Notes: generated from the sequence alone by a model not told the origin. A stretch of DNA of 64,000 nucleotides from Cohnella algarum (GCF_016937515.1 NZ_JAFHKM010000002.1:2413001-2477000); one strand, 5' to 3'. Positions 36,549 through 46,675 are shown, counted from the stretch's first letter. Program-made: numbers and translations.

Positions 36549-36758
36549 TTGGTTTGCACACGATCTGGAAAGGTGCAGTCACGTGAAGAAGTTGTTATCC
36601 AACCACAGACAGCGAGTACGACCGTGATCGATCTAATTACTGCTCTACAGGCCAGCCTTGAGGCAATTAAGGCAATAAAGGAACCAATGAGCCCAAAGAG
36701 TAAGAAGTCGTCAAAATCAAAACAGCAAGAACAGATAAGTAACATAGAAACAGCTTAA
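36549..36758 (+). CDS. Hypothetical small protein
   Basis: A possible 69-residue protein starting with TTG and ending in a Lys/Ser-rich tail (SPKSKKSSKSKQQEQ). A middle segment, STTVIDLITALQASLEAIKAI, could form a helix. The RBS is GAGGTGGG, but rather close. No family was recognised; it may be noise between decayed genes. Confidence 0.3.
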   Translation: MVCTRSGKVQSREEVVIQPQTASTTVIDLITALQASLEAIKAIKEPMSPKSKKSSKSKQQEQISNIETA

Positions 36759-36989
36759 AAAATATAAGACCAACATTGTGGCGATCGTCATTATATTATA
36801 GTAGGAAAATTTCTAGTGATGAAGGATTGCTTGGTTATAGAATCCTTAATGCAATGAAATGTGATCACTATAAGTAAAATTAGTATCTGATAAAACTGGA
36901 AAGATTCTAATGCTGACGAAAACAAGACGAAAACATAAAAGCAGCCCCTGCGTAACGTCGGCTAACACTTAGTTGATAGATAAAAAATA

Positions 36990-37238
36990 TTATAAGAGAT
37001 CACTGATCAATGCCCCTCCTGCTGCCCCCGTAATCACGACCATCCAGGGGAGAGTTTTCCAGAAAACAAGCTTAATAAAAAGTATGGCGGCTAGTGCGAA
37101 ATCGACAGGTGCGAGTATGGAACTTGTCCAAATAGGGTTATAAAAAGCAGCTAAAAAAATACCGACAACAGCTGCGTTTACTCCCAATAGAGCTCCCTGT
37201 ATTTTTGGTATTCATCGCAGCGAATCCCAAGCGCCAAT
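36990..37238 (-). pseudogene. chrA: ChrA chromate transporter fragment
   Basis: The C-terminal part of a chromate transporter domain is recognisable: IPKIQGALLGVNAAVVGIFLAAFYNP, then DFALAAILFIKLVFWKTLPWMVVITGAAGGAL. An in-frame TGA interrupts the sequence upstream of IPKIQ, and the N-terminal part is cut off where IS110 copy 2 begins. The remnant is on the minus strand. Confidence 0.7.
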
Positions 37239-37335
37239 GACCAATAAAACATTCATGACCCTGCCGGGTCACAGGCTATGATGAAAATTTCATCGTAGTC
37301 TTTTTTCTTTTCGTGCTATGCCTCACAATGATATT

Positions 37336-37471
37336 GAACCGGCCAGTTCGTGGCTTTTTGCGGTGGTTCGACCCCGTAAATAAAACTGTTCGGACAACCT
37401 TGAAGCACAGGCTATCGGACTGCGAGTCCGGATAAAAAATTTTCATTGTTCTCAGGTTGTCTTTCCGGTTC
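37336..37471 (+). ncRNA. Candidate IS110 bridge RNA, copy 2
   Basis: This 136-base segment is closed by GAACCGG (37336-37342) and CCGGTTC (37465-37471), with the same internal hairpins as in copy 1. The differences lie mostly in loops and at the T-rich stretch (CATTGTTC against CGTTTTTTT). Confidence 0.6.
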
Positions 37472-37499
37472 ACTTATTTCATCTCGGGAGTGATTTGCT

Positions 37500-38743
37500 G
37501 TGATGGAAGCGATGCTTGAACGATGTGCGGGTTTGGACGTTCATCAGGAAACGGTGGTCGCGTGCGTACTCACCGGGCCGATCGACCGCACGCCTGTCAG
37601 TGAAATCCGTACATTCGGCACGATAGACAACGAACTGATGGAGCTCGGTCAATGGCTTGCCGATGAAGGTTGTACCCATGTCGCCATGGAGAGTACGGGC
37701 GTGTATTGGAAATCCGTTTGGAACGTGCTCGAAGCCTTCGATTACGACCTGATTTTGGCTAATGCCCATCACATCAAGAACCTCCCCGGACGCAAAACCG
37801 ATATGAAAGACGCTGAGTGGATTGCGAAGCTGCTGCGATGCGGGCTTATTGAGGGAAGCTTTGTTCCCTCCGAAGACATTCGAGATCTGCGGGATCTTAC
37901 CCGCTATCGCAAAAAGCTGGTGCAAGACGCCACTTCGGAGAAAAATCGCATCCACAAGCTGCTTCAGGATGCCAACATTAAGCTGACGACTCACATGTCC
38001 GATATTTTCGGCAAGTCTGGCCGCCTGCTGCTTGAGAAGCTCGTTCATGGCGAGGTCATCACGATGGAGTTTTTGGAGACCCACATGAAAGGAGCCCTGA
38101 AACACAAATCCCCTAAACTGCTTCAATCTTTGAACGGCCGCCTTCGCAAGCATCACCGGGACATGATTCGTTTTTCTTGGGATCATCTCCTCTACCTGGA
38201 GAAGCAAATCGACCAAGTGGAACAAGACATTCGCCAGCGTATCGCAGACAAGCAGGAAGCGGTCGATCTGCTGCTGACGATTCCGGGAGTCAACGAACAA
38301 GCCGCATCCGTTATCCTAGCCGAGATTGGAACCGACATGACGCGCTTCAAAGATGACCATCATTTGGCAGCCTGGGCCGGCGTCAGTCCGGGCAATCACG
38401 AGAGTGCGGGTAAAAAAAACGAACTCGGGCACGATCCGGAAACAATCACTTAAAAGCTGTGCTTTGCGAATGCGCCTGGGCGGCTTCCATGACGCGCAAT
38501 ACCAGACTTTCCGCTCGTTATTGGAACTTGGTGAAACGGCTTGGAAAGAAAAAGGCTCTCGTGGCATTGGGACACACTATGCTGCGCATCATTTACCACA
38601 TGTTGCTTCACAAACAGCCTTACATGGAACTAGGCTCTGATTACTTAGTACGGTTTCGGCAAGATCGCCAGAAGCGCCGCGAGGCTGAAATGATTCGTCA
38701 GTTGGAAGCGAAAGGATTTAGCGTTACCAGAACAGTTTCTTAA
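37500..38743 (+). pseudogene. IS110 recombinase, copy 2 (frame change at A8)
   Basis: The same domains as copy 1: RuvC-like DEDD residues (LDVHQETVVAC, MESTGVYW, KTDMKDAEW) and the C-terminal catalytic Ser region NHESAGKK. After this motif eight A (38412-38419) put the ribosome out of frame at 38453. The 3' part in the other frame (MLCECAWAASMTRNTRL to VTRTVS) is intact to 38743. Unlike copy 1, a -1 slip on A8 would give a full-length product, so it could still be active. Confidence 0.8.
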
Positions 38744-39032
38744 CCAAGCCTGAAACAATCCCCCCTTGTTCAAGGTCTGCCATTTGGCAGCCCTGTTTTG
38801 TCATTCCCTGCGAAGACGTTCTCCCATCACTTCCAGCAAGGAGATTTTCATAAAAAAAAGAGCCATCTAATGGTTTCTTAGTCTTTTGAAAACCATAACA
38901 GGGTACTTAGTTACGGGATTTTCTTGTTAGTCGTATATGGGATATATCGAATTTATAGAAAAATCGTTTGAAATAAGAATAATTGTTGACAATCCGTAAA
39001 TCAAATTGACGTTGCAAGGGATGTATATTTAA

Positions 39033-39047
39033 ACTAAGTTGTGTAGT
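39033..39047. promoter_or_regulatory. BlaI/CopY-type operator, site 8
   Basis: ACTAAGTTGTGTAGT keeps a full right half TGTAGT running into TAGTAATA; the left half is weaker. It is 23 bases before ccdA copy B. Confidence 0.6.
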
Positions 39048-39069
39048 AATAAAAATTGAGGAGTATCCT

Positions 39070-39782
39070 ATGAATGCCTCGGATTTAACCGTTTGGCTTG
39101 TGTTCGGTGCCGGATTTTTATCGTTCATATCACCCTGCTGCCTTCCGCTATATCCTTCTTTTTTATCTTACATCACCGGTATTTCAGTGAAGGAACTAAA
39201 AGAGGGAAGAGGTTTGCTTCAGAAGCAAGCGCTATTGCATACCATTTTCTTCATGATCGGGTTTTCGATCATCTTTATTGCCTTGGGGTTTTCCGCCAGT
39301 TTTATTGGAGGCTTGTTCGCAGAGAATCAGGATTTGATACGGCAATTAGGCGGCGTATTAGTTGCTGTATTTGGGCTTATACTGCTTGGTATCTTCAATC
39401 CCAGGTTGTTGATGAAAAATGTACGATACGAATACAAACAAAAACCGGTTGGATACCTCGGATCCGTGTTGGTCGGGATCACTTATGCCGCCGGATGGAC
39501 GCCATGCGTCGGCCCGATATTGGCTGCAGTACTGACCTTGGGGTCAGCAATCCTAGTCAAGCATTGGGTTATACAATCGTTTACACGATAGGATTTGCAA
39601 TCCCCTTTTTCATCATGGCCTTTTTTATCGGAAAAATGAAATGGCTTTTGAAGTATTCCAATATCATGATGAAAATCGGCGGGGCTTTGATGGTCCTTAC
39701 AGGTATTTTGCTGTATACAGACAAAATGACGGATATCACAATTTTTTTTATTAGGCTCTATGGAGGGTTCACTGGATTTTAA
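39070..39782 (+). pseudogene. ccdA: CcdA-like thiol-redox membrane protein, copy B (frameshift)
   Basis: A CcdA-family protein: [21 protein letters not shown] and [22 protein letters not shown] hold the paired redox Cys of helices 1 and 4. It would carry electrons from cytosolic thioredoxin to extracellular ResA-type proteins. The first frame ends at 39591. Homology continues in another frame ([24 protein letters not shown] to GGFTGF, 39782) because one base is missing near the GGGG at 39540. With one base restored the protein would be about 237 residues. RBS GAGGAG. Confidence 0.75.
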
Positions 39783-39831
39783 TGATTCATTTGTTATACA
39801 GATCTAAAAAGGTGAAAGGGAGTTCAACACC

Positions 39832-40767
39832 ATGATAAAGAAAATAAAATTTGTAAAATGGATCGCCATAACAGCGATTATCGCCGTTGTTTTCAGTGGT
39901 TGCTCAAGCGAGGGAATTATGGAAAGCAAAGAGCTGAAAGAGGTAGAACTGGAGCACGTTCACGGTTTGGGTTACTCACCAGACGGAAACAAACTTTTCT
40001 TTGCTTCACATGATGGACTTCGCGTGTATGAAAAGGGGCAATGGATACAGCCAGCTGGTGAAAAGCATGACTACATGGGTTTTTCCATGGTGGATGACGG
40101 ATTCTATAGCAGTGGTCATCCGGCCTCAGGCTCCAAGAAGAAAAATCCATTTGGTATCGTGAAAAGTACAGATGAAGGAAAAAGCTTGGAACCATTGACT
40201 CTATATGGAGAAGTCGACTTTCATGGCATGAGCGTCGGCTACAAATCCCATGCCATTTATCTTTTCAATCTCGAACCGAACAGCGCCATTGAAACTTTGG
40301 GACTACACTATTCCACAGACGAAGCAAAAACCTGGACAATGAGTGAAATGAAGGGGTTGAACGGTAATCCGACTGCGCTAGCCGTACATCAAACCGAAGA
40401 GTCCGTAGTCGCATTGGGCACGGATCAAGGCGTATTCGTTTCAAAGGATTACGGACAACATTTTGAAAAGCTTTCGTCAGACATGCAAGTATCCTCGTTG
40501 TCATTCACTGCGAAAGGGGATTTGTTGGCAGGCGGCGTAGAACAGCAAGCTGTATTGTTCAAATTTAATTTAGAAAGTAAGAAGGCTGAGCAACTCGAAA
40601 TACCTGTGATGACGAATGATGCGATCGCCCACATCGCACAAAATCCAATTAATGAGCAAGATATCTCGATCATGACGATCGGCAATAATGCCTATACATC
40701 TACGGATTTCGGAAAAAATTGGACAAAGATTCTCGACCAAGGAAAGGGAGTTTCTGCACCAAAATAA
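39832..40767 (+). CDS. BNR/beta-propeller lipoprotein (F510_1955-like)
   Basis: A 311-residue lipoprotein: the signal peptide ends in VVFSGC (lipobox), followed by a beta-propeller-like domain with BNR/sialidase-type repeats such as KSTDEGKSLE, YSTDEAKTWT, VSKDYGQHFEKL and TSTDFGKNWTKI. It resembles the family annotated as F510_1955 glycosylhydrolase, whose activity has not been established. There is a conserved His-rich start (ELEHVHGLGYSPDG). It follows ccdA copy B and appears in three truncated relatives in this window. GGGAG precedes ATG. Confidence 0.78.
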   Translation: MIKKIKFVKWIAITAIIAVVFSGCSSEGIMESKELKEVELEHVHGLGYSPDGNKLFFASHDGLRVYEKGQWIQPAGEKHDYMGFSMVDDGFYSSGHPASGSKKKNPFGIVKSTDEGKSLEPLTLYGEVDFHGMSVGYKSHAIYLFNLEPNSAIETLGLHYSTDEAKTWTMSEMKGLNGNPTALAVHQTEESVVALGTDQGVFVSKDYGQHFEKLSSDMQVSSLSFTAKGDLLAGGVEQQAVLFKFNLESKKAEQLEIPVMTNDAIAHIAQNPINEQDISIMTIGNNAYTSTDFGKNWTKILDQGKGVSAPK

Positions 40768-40869
40768 AGAAGGATGAGCGACATGTAAGGATTGTTAGCG
40801 CCATAGGTAGCAGGTGCGGCGATGGCATTAAGTTCTGTTTCGGCCATGAAAAACGAGGGGAGAAGAATC

Positions 40870-41458
40870 ATGGGGGAGACGAAAATTGCGGTAGCCCCTC
40901 CGGTGTAAGTCGGGGGAAACTTATTTACACCGGTGCAGTTGGTTAAGATCGGTTCGATTGTCGGTTCTAATGCAAAAATCCTTAAACAGCTTTATGTGGA
41001 AGTGCCTGTCGATCGGCTTGACATAATCCGGGAGGAGCTGGAGCGTGCAGGACTCGAGGTGTACCTGGCCGGATTTGTCACGAAAAGCTTGATTGCTTGC
41101 AATTTTCGCAAGGGGGCGGAGGAGGCGGGTCTGGAAACGGCTCGAAAGCTCAATCAAGCGATTGCCGGCATCGAAACGCCAACGCCGCTCCAAATTGGCT
41201 ATGGCCGGATGCGCGCTCGGCACCAGCGAGCCTTTGCTGAAAGATATCGGGGTCGTCAGAATGAAGGATACGCTTGATATTTATGTAGGCGGGGAACCGA
41301 AAGTGCTTAAAACGGCTATAGCCTAAATGAGGGAAAATCGGCTGGTTCCGGTTATCAGGAGGATCATCGATTTTTATAAAGCTAATGCTAAAACGGAAAG
41401 GAAAATCAGGAAATTTGTAGAGCGTGTTTCACTTAAGCAACTGCAACAAATAACATAA
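40870..41458 (+). pseudogene. Nitrite/sulfite reductase-like domain, decayed
   Basis: Joined across a TAA at 40906, a one-base insertion near 41205 and a TAA at 41324, the sequence resembles a ferredoxin-half plus Fe-S/sirohaem domain of nitrite and sulfite reductases: LEVYLAGFVTKSLIACNFRKGAEEAGLETA, then GCALGTSEPLLKDIGVV and DIYVGGEPK, then PVIRRIIDFYKANAKTERK. The Cys expected in CNFCKG is Arg here. A good RBS precedes ATG 40870. It is a broken gene. Confidence 0.65.
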
Positions 41459-41529
41459 TTTTGATCTGCACAGAATCTTCATATTTACGATATACAATGG
41501 TATCAAAACTAAGGAGAGGAGTTCTACAA

Positions 41530-41709
41530 ATGGATTGGACTTGGCTGTTATTGCTGTTGTGCCCGTTGATGATGATCTTCATGATGAAAGGGATGCATGG
41601 TACGCATGGGAAGCATGAACATCAAACAGAAAAGGAAATTTTAGAGTTGAAGAAAGAAAATCAAAGGTTGTCTCAAGAACTGGAACATCTTAGGAAAAAC
41701 ACAAGGTAA
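41530..41709 (+). CDS. Small DUF2933-like membrane protein, paralogue
   Basis: A 59-residue protein with one helix (LLLLLCPLMMIFMMKGMHGTHG), a His-rich KHEHQ and a coiled tail (EILELKKENQRLSQELEHL). It is clearly related to the 60-residue protein at 21837, with the same CP-MM-FMMKGMHG core. GGAGAGGAG precedes the ATG. I found no clear operator dyad in front of it. Confidence 0.65.
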   Translation: MDWTWLLLLLCPLMMIFMMKGMHGTHGKHEHQTEKEILELKKENQRLSQELEHLRKNTR

Positions 41710-41798
41710 AATATTAAACGATGGGATTCTTATGCCTAACACACTAACACAAAAAAGAATTAGGACGAACAGCGTCCGAAATAACAGGATGTGCCAAT

Positions 41799-42323
41799 GT
41801 GCGAAAACATCGAAAAAAAATTCAATATGCAATTTTATTGTGCATTCTAGTTATAGGTGGAATTGCTATAAGCCAGTCTTTTGTGTCTTCGGACAAATCT
41901 CTGAGAAAAGGGGGACGTCCACCGGAATTTTCCTTGCTCGGAGTGGATGGGAAAGTTTATCGTTTGTCTGACTATAAAGGAAAAGCGCTTGTCATTAATT
42001 TTTGGGGCACTTTTTGCCCTCCTTGTGTTATTGAGATGCCAGAATTTCAGCGGCAATATGAGAAATGGAAATCTAAGTCGTTTGAAATATTAGCGATCAA
42101 CTTAAGCGAAGATAAAATCACTGTAAATAACTTTAAGCAACGATACAACCTGACATTTCCTCTGTTGTATGACCAAAACAGGAAGATTGAGCGCGAGTAC
42201 CAGATCCGATCCTACCCAACGACTTTCTTTGTCAACCCTGACGGAACAATAATGGATATATTTGTCGGCGGTATGACAGAGAAGGATATCGATGACCGAA
42301 TTCGTGAATTGTTGAAAAACTGA
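41799..42323 (+). CDS. resA: ResA/TlpA-like thiol-disulfide oxidoreductase
   Basis: A 174-residue protein with an N-terminal anchor helix (9-27) and a thioredoxin fold with active site WGTFCPPC (about 68-75) and the cis-Pro loop SYPTTFF. It matches ResA of Bacillus (CEPC/CPPC type) and would keep extracytoplasmic thiols reduced. The start is GTG. The second such gene in the window, it lies between the DUF2933-like gene and a third ccdA/BNR remnant. Confidence 0.85.
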   Translation: MRKHRKKIQYAILLCILVIGGIAISQSFVSSDKSLRKGGRPPEFSLLGVDGKVYRLSDYKGKALVINFWGTFCPPCVIEMPEFQRQYEKWKSKSFEILAINLSEDKITVNNFKQRYNLTFPLLYDQNRKIEREYQIRSYPTTFFVNPDGTIMDIFVGGMTEKDIDDRIRELLKN

Positions 42324-42372
42324 ATCATAATAGTGTAGGACACTTACTAAGGAGTTATCTCACATATACTGC

Positions 42373-43019
42373 TTATCTGACGGTTTGGCTTGTGTTTGGG
42401 GCAGGATTTCTATCGTTCATTTCGCCATGCTGTCATCCGCTATATCCTTCCTTATTATCGTACCGGTGTTTCCGTCAGTAATAATCACTGTATTAATAAG
42501 TGATTGCTCAAGCGGGGGAAATACGGAAAGCAAAGAGCTGAATGAGGTAGAAATGGATCACGTGACTACATGGGTTTTTCCATGGTGGATGACGGATTTT
42601 ACAGCAGCGGCCATCCGGCTCGTGGTTCCAAGAAGAAAAATCCGTTTGGCATTGTGAAAAGTACGGACGAAGGCAGAAGTTTGGAAACATTGACTCTATA
42701 TGGAGAAGTGGACTTTCACGGCATGAGCGTCGGCTATAAATCCCATACTATATATATTTTCAATTTGGAACCGAACAGCGCCATTGAAACAACGGGACTA
42801 AACTATTCCACAGACGAAGCAAAATCTTGGACAATGAGTGAAATGAACTTTGAGAAGAATGGGGTTGCAGTCACACCGTATTCAACCGCTTATTTATCTA
42901 ATGCATCAATAAAATTGCATGCAGGACAGTTCACACCATCCGATCATGCTCTGACCAAAACAGGACACGCTTTCAAAGAAATTTTAGGTTTGATTGCAGC
43001 TCGAATATTTGATGTATAG
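42373..43019 (+). pseudogene. Fused ccdA and BNR lipoprotein remnants, copy C
   Basis: The 5' part (42373-42475) is a ccdA start without a proper initiator ([19 protein letters not shown]). It joins directly to the lipoprotein part (SDCSSGGNTESKELNEVEMDHV), which lacks an inner segment, then continues from 42570 in another frame as MGFSMVDDGFYSSGHPARG to WTMSEMN. After 42846 the sequence is unrelated (FEKNGVAVTPYSTAYLSNAS), of unknown origin. It is a deletion-fusion product with no likely function. Confidence 0.7.
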
Positions 43020-43310
43020 TACAAATTCTAATTAACCATCGTAGACGGGGATAGAATGTCCCGATATTTGTGTCTGTCTGAGAAGTGTAACGAAAGATAC
43101 TAGCAGAAAATAGGCATAACTAAGGCAAAACAAAGGCATTGCAGCGGCACCACAATTCAGGATTTTTCTGGTATGATGCTATCATCGGAAGAAAAGGGAC
43201 AAGCCGGAAACGGTCATTGTTCCATTTTTTTGTTTTCAGGAAGGGTGGTGATCGAACGTTCTTGATTAGCGGAAAAAATTCGAATACGTGTACGGAGGGA
43301 GGGGGCAGCG
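43020..43310. other. Intergenic boundary between the island and the conjugative element
   Basis: About 290 bases without a supported gene. It contains an extended -10-like TGGTATGAT at 43169-43177 that could serve the downstream operon. Base composition changes here from AT-rich to clearly GC-richer. No tRNA, integrase or attachment repeat was recognised. Confidence 0.4.
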
Positions 43311-45605
43311 ATGCTCTCTTTTTTGTTTCCGCGCTGGTGTGAGCCGGGTCAAGGCAAGCATAAGCAGACTCTATGGTTCGAAGCGATGCCCTCCCTCGAA
43401 GCCACGCCGATGGATTTCGCCAAGGCGGCGCGTTTTGCCAGGCATATCAGCCAACTCGGCCATTCCCGATTCAAGCGTCTTCGGTATGGACAGATCTATT
43501 TTCGTTTCCTGATCCAGTGCGCAGGACCTGCTGGACGCGTACGAATCTACTTCTCAGTCCCCGACATTCGCTGGATGGGGTTTCGCACGGGCTTTCATAC
43601 GCAGGTGTCCGGGATCTATTTGCTCCCGGTGGAAGCGCCTGTGTTTGCCGCTGGTTCAGGAAAAAACGTGATTGTTGCCGAAGGACGTCCGGCGTACAAG
43701 GGAGCGCTGTCGGTCGCTGCCATTCATCCGGCGGGCAAAGACCCGGTGAACGAGATGATCGCAGCGATGGGAGCGGGAGAACTCAAGGCGGGCGAGGAGG
43801 TATGGCTGGAGCTGACGTTTGCGCCAGCGGGCAAGCGCCTTCTGCAGCGCCGAGTCCACATAGCAGAAGCGTGGCTACGCTCCCCGGCGAACGAGCCGAT
43901 GTCGCTAAAAGCGATCTGGCGGGAGATGAATACGAACCAGAAGGAGAAGCGTGGGCCGCGAGAACTGACCGCCCACCAGCAGAACGTCATGCGTTCGCTT
44001 CAGAGCAAGCAGGACGAAGACGAAATTGGGCTGTGGACAGGATTTCGCGTGCTCATCCTTTCGCATGCGGCCAAAGCGAGGCTGCACACGATGAACGACA
44101 TGCTGCAGTCGATGAGAAGCGGCAACGGCATTGTGCTGCGTCCCGTTCGGGGCAAAAAAGCGGTGCATGCTCCCGGAGCTCCGTCGAAGAAACTGCTATT
44201 TACTTCGGAGGAACTCGGCTACTGGCTGCGTATTCCCGTCTTTGACGACCCGGCCGCCGCGCACATGGAGAAGATGCATGCAAAAATCGTACCTGCACCG
44301 GCCGGCTTAAACCACGGGTTGTTTATCGGGAAAAGCAATGTGCCGGGCGCGGATCAGGCGATCCGCATGCCGGTGAACCAGATGCTCAAGCACGCTTTTC
44401 TCGCCGGAACGACCGGATCAGGGAAAACGTCGACGCTGCTCTCTATCATGACGAATATGGTGGATGACCTGGAGCGTTCGCCGGACCAAGCGCCGGGTTT
44501 TACGTTTCTCGATCCGCACGGCGGAGCGATTGAAACATTGCTGAGCTATATTCCGAAAACCTTGTACCCGAAGCTGCACATCATTCCACTCGGGTCTACC
44601 GACCGGCCGCGCGGCTTCAACTTGTTTCAAGATGCGCATGCGGATATACGGGAAAGCCTGACAGGGGAATTTGTCACGACACTGCAGCAGTTGTTTCCCG
44701 GCTCCCGGCCGCGGGCAGAGCATTATCTCCGCAACGCCGTACTCAGCTTGTTATCCGTGCCACCGCAGACCGTCCTCGGCATTGTCGACATCTTTTTTAA
44801 CGAGACATACCGCAAAAAAATACTGCCGGCTCTGGATGTGCATTTGAGGCATTTTTGGATGGAGGAATTTGCGTAAATCAAGAACGTGGGCGAGCATCTC
44901 GGTCCGATCTTGAACAAGCTCGGTGCCTTGACGACGTACCCGACGTCGCGGCGGATGCTCGGCCAGCTTCACAGCAGCATTAATACACGGCAAGTCATGG
45001 ACGAAGGCAGGATCGTGCTGATCGACGGCTCCGGCTGCGTACCGGATTTGTTGAAGATTTTGGCCAGCCTGTTTTTCATCGACTACCACTTTACCTGCCG
45101 CAAGCGGCCGCAGCATCAATCGAGGGCACATTTCTTTTTTGCCGATGAAATGCACTTGTTCGCGACGGACATTTTGACCAAAATACTGGCCGAGGACCGC
45201 AAGTTCGGCTTGTCGCTGTTTCTGGCCACGCAGTATTTGTCTCAACTGTCCGATCGCATTCTGGAGGCGATTCTCGGCAACGTCGGCACGCTCATGCTGC
45301 TGCAGCTCGGCGGGCCGGACGCGGACAAGCTGTCGCGCTGGCTCAAGCCGCAAGTCACGAACGCCGATTTGATGAACCTGGCTGAGCTTCACGCCATCGT
45401 GCGCACGAAAGGCCGCGAAGGACGGCTCGAGCTGTTCACGGTCAAAAACGATGTTGTCCCGATCCGGAATGAAGCCTTGATCAAGGAGGCATGGGCGCAT
45501 TCGGACGAGCAGGACGGACGCGCTGTGGAAGCGGTCGAGCAGGAAATGAAGTGCTCGGGTCTCTCCGGTATGCCGGAGGCGGCCGATTTTCCGATTTTTG
45601 GTTGA
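43311..45605 (+). pseudogene. Conjugative coupling-type ATPase (VirD4/HerA-like), internal TAA
   Basis: Two parts in the same frame, 43311-44876 and 44877-45605, are separated by a TAA at 44874-44876. Together they form a protein of about 764 residues with Walker A GTTGSGKTST (about 366-375), Walker B FTFLDPHGG (about 396-404) and, in the second part, a further acidic FFFADEMHL and TQYLSQL. Such ATPases feed the DNA-relaxase complex into a type IV secretion channel. The first half lacks the second acidic motif, so the stop likely inactivates the product unless it is read through or is an error. GGAGGG precedes ATG. Confidence 0.75.
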
Positions 45606-45822
45606 CATCGCGCTTGGAATGGTTGAGAGCGTCTTGGAGAGAAAGTTTGAGGGAAGCAAGGAGGGAAAGTTCGAGGGAAAACTGCCGCTTGCGCAAAAGG
45701 CGAAATCGCGCGGTGCGGCGCACAAGCCGGGCGAAACCCTGATCCCGACTAACTCACCACATGCCCCGATGGAAAGGAGACTCCGCATTTGTACTACGAA
45801 GCAAAAAAAGAAACGCAGGTGA
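45598..45822 (+). CDS. Hypothetical small basic protein
   Basis: A possible 74-residue protein starting with TTG, with a charged middle (LERKFEGSKEGKFEGKLP) and a Lys/Arg tail. It overlaps the coupling-protein end by eight bases and the next gene's start by 34. No family is recognised and no good RBS was found. Confidence 0.3.
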   Translation: MVDIALGMVESVLERKFEGSKEGKFEGKLPLAQKAKSRGAAHKPGETLIPTNSPHAPMERRLRICTTKQKKKRR

Positions 45823-46670
45823 TGCTGTACCGGCACACGTTGCTGACAGCGGAGCAATTAGCGCTCAGCCTGAACTACAAACCGAAAACGATCTACAATA
45901 TCGTCTGTGAAATGAAAGAAACCGGAGTGATCCGGCCCATCCGCCTTCCTTTTCTGAAACGAAACCATGTCGGATATACCTTAACGGCCCAGGGGGCAAG
46001 AGGGGCAGCCGGTCTGGTCGGGGATGAAACGGTGTATCGGGCGAAAGCGTGGGAAGCCGGACCGGTGCAGATCGAGCATTTTTATGGAACGAACGCTTTT
46101 TTCACGGATTTGATCCGCCATAGCCTTTCCCGAGCAGAAGAGGGGATGATCGAATGGCTGGACCCGAGGTCGGCTGCCGAACGGTACGTGCAGACAAAAC
46201 CGTCGGGAAAAGCTGCCGCTCCGGTCAAACCGGACGGGTTCGGCATGTACCGCTTTCCGGATCATGGAAGGCTGGCCTTTCATCTGGAGTACGATACGGG
46301 CACCGAAACGCTGTGGCGCTTAAAAGACAAGATGGTTCACTACGGAACGCTGATCCCGAAAATTTGGCCGAAGGTGGAAGCGGTGCATGTGCTATTCGTG
46401 ACAAAAATCGAAAGCCGCCCAAAAACACTGATCGACATTTGGGATGCGTTGCGAAAGGGTACGTTCAGCCATGACCGTTTGCCGAACGTATGGACCATCA
46501 GTGAAAACGAGTGGAAACAAAACGGACCAGGGTCGGCGAAGTGGCTGGGCAGCGGCGGACAATACCGGAGCTTGAAGGAGATGCCACTTTTGCCTATCCA
46601 GACAGACCTTGCCGGACTGCTGCTCGGTAAACAGCTCAGAGAGCAACCCCCAATCATCAACAGGAGGTGA
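45789..46670 (+). CDS. Replication-relaxation family protein
   Basis: A 293-residue protein with an N-terminal winged-helix region (about 18-75: LTAEQLALSLNYKPKTIYNIVCEMKETGVIRPI) and a middle domain with QIEHFYGTNAFFTDL and LAFHLEYDTGTETLWRLKDKMVHY. This matches the Replic_Relax family, found in plasmids and conjugative elements of Gram-positive bacteria and thought to act in replication or DNA processing. TTG 45789 follows AAAGGAGA. It lies between the coupling ATPase and TcpC. Confidence 0.75.
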   Translation: MYYEAKKETQVMLYRHTLLTAEQLALSLNYKPKTIYNIVCEMKETGVIRPIRLPFLKRNHVGYTLTAQGARGAAGLVGDETVYRAKAWEAGPVQIEHFYGTNAFFTDLIRHSLSRAEEGMIEWLDPRSAAERYVQTKPSGKAAAPVKPDGFGMYRFPDHGRLAFHLEYDTGTETLWRLKDKMVHYGTLIPKIWPKVEAVHVLFVTKIESRPKTLIDIWDALRKGTFSHDRLPNVWTISENEWKQNGPGSAKWLGSGGQYRSLKEMPLLPIQTDLAGLLLGKQLREQPPIINRR

Positions 46671-46675
46671 GGCGG

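Larger units (their letters stand above)
37241..38859 (+). mobile_element. IS110-family insertion sequence, copy 2
   Basis: The same ends as copy 1 (AAAACATTCATGACCC left, GATTTTCATAAAAAAAA right), with unrelated flanks. No inverted repeats. It carries the structured leader and a recombinase gene whose frame changes at a run of eight A. It has cut the chromate transporter remnant at its left side. Confidence 0.85.

Noticed and set aside
9253..37200. In-frame TGA codons in several genes (9253, 12024, about 14235, chrA fragment), possibly recoded as an amino acid
   Set aside because: All are in transposases or decayed genes, several sit where copies have a codon one change away, and intact genes such as the BlaI repressor use TGA as a normal stop. 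No Sec insertion element was seen.
42330..42350. Inverted repeat AGTGT-AGG-ACACT near 42335
   Set aside because: It looks like a dyad but the half-sites differ from ACTACA/TGTAGT and the gene behind it is dead.
43020..43310. Attachment site or tRNA at the left end of the conjugative element
   Set aside because: No tRNA cloverleaf, direct repeat or integrase could be seen; the boundary is based on composition and gene order only.
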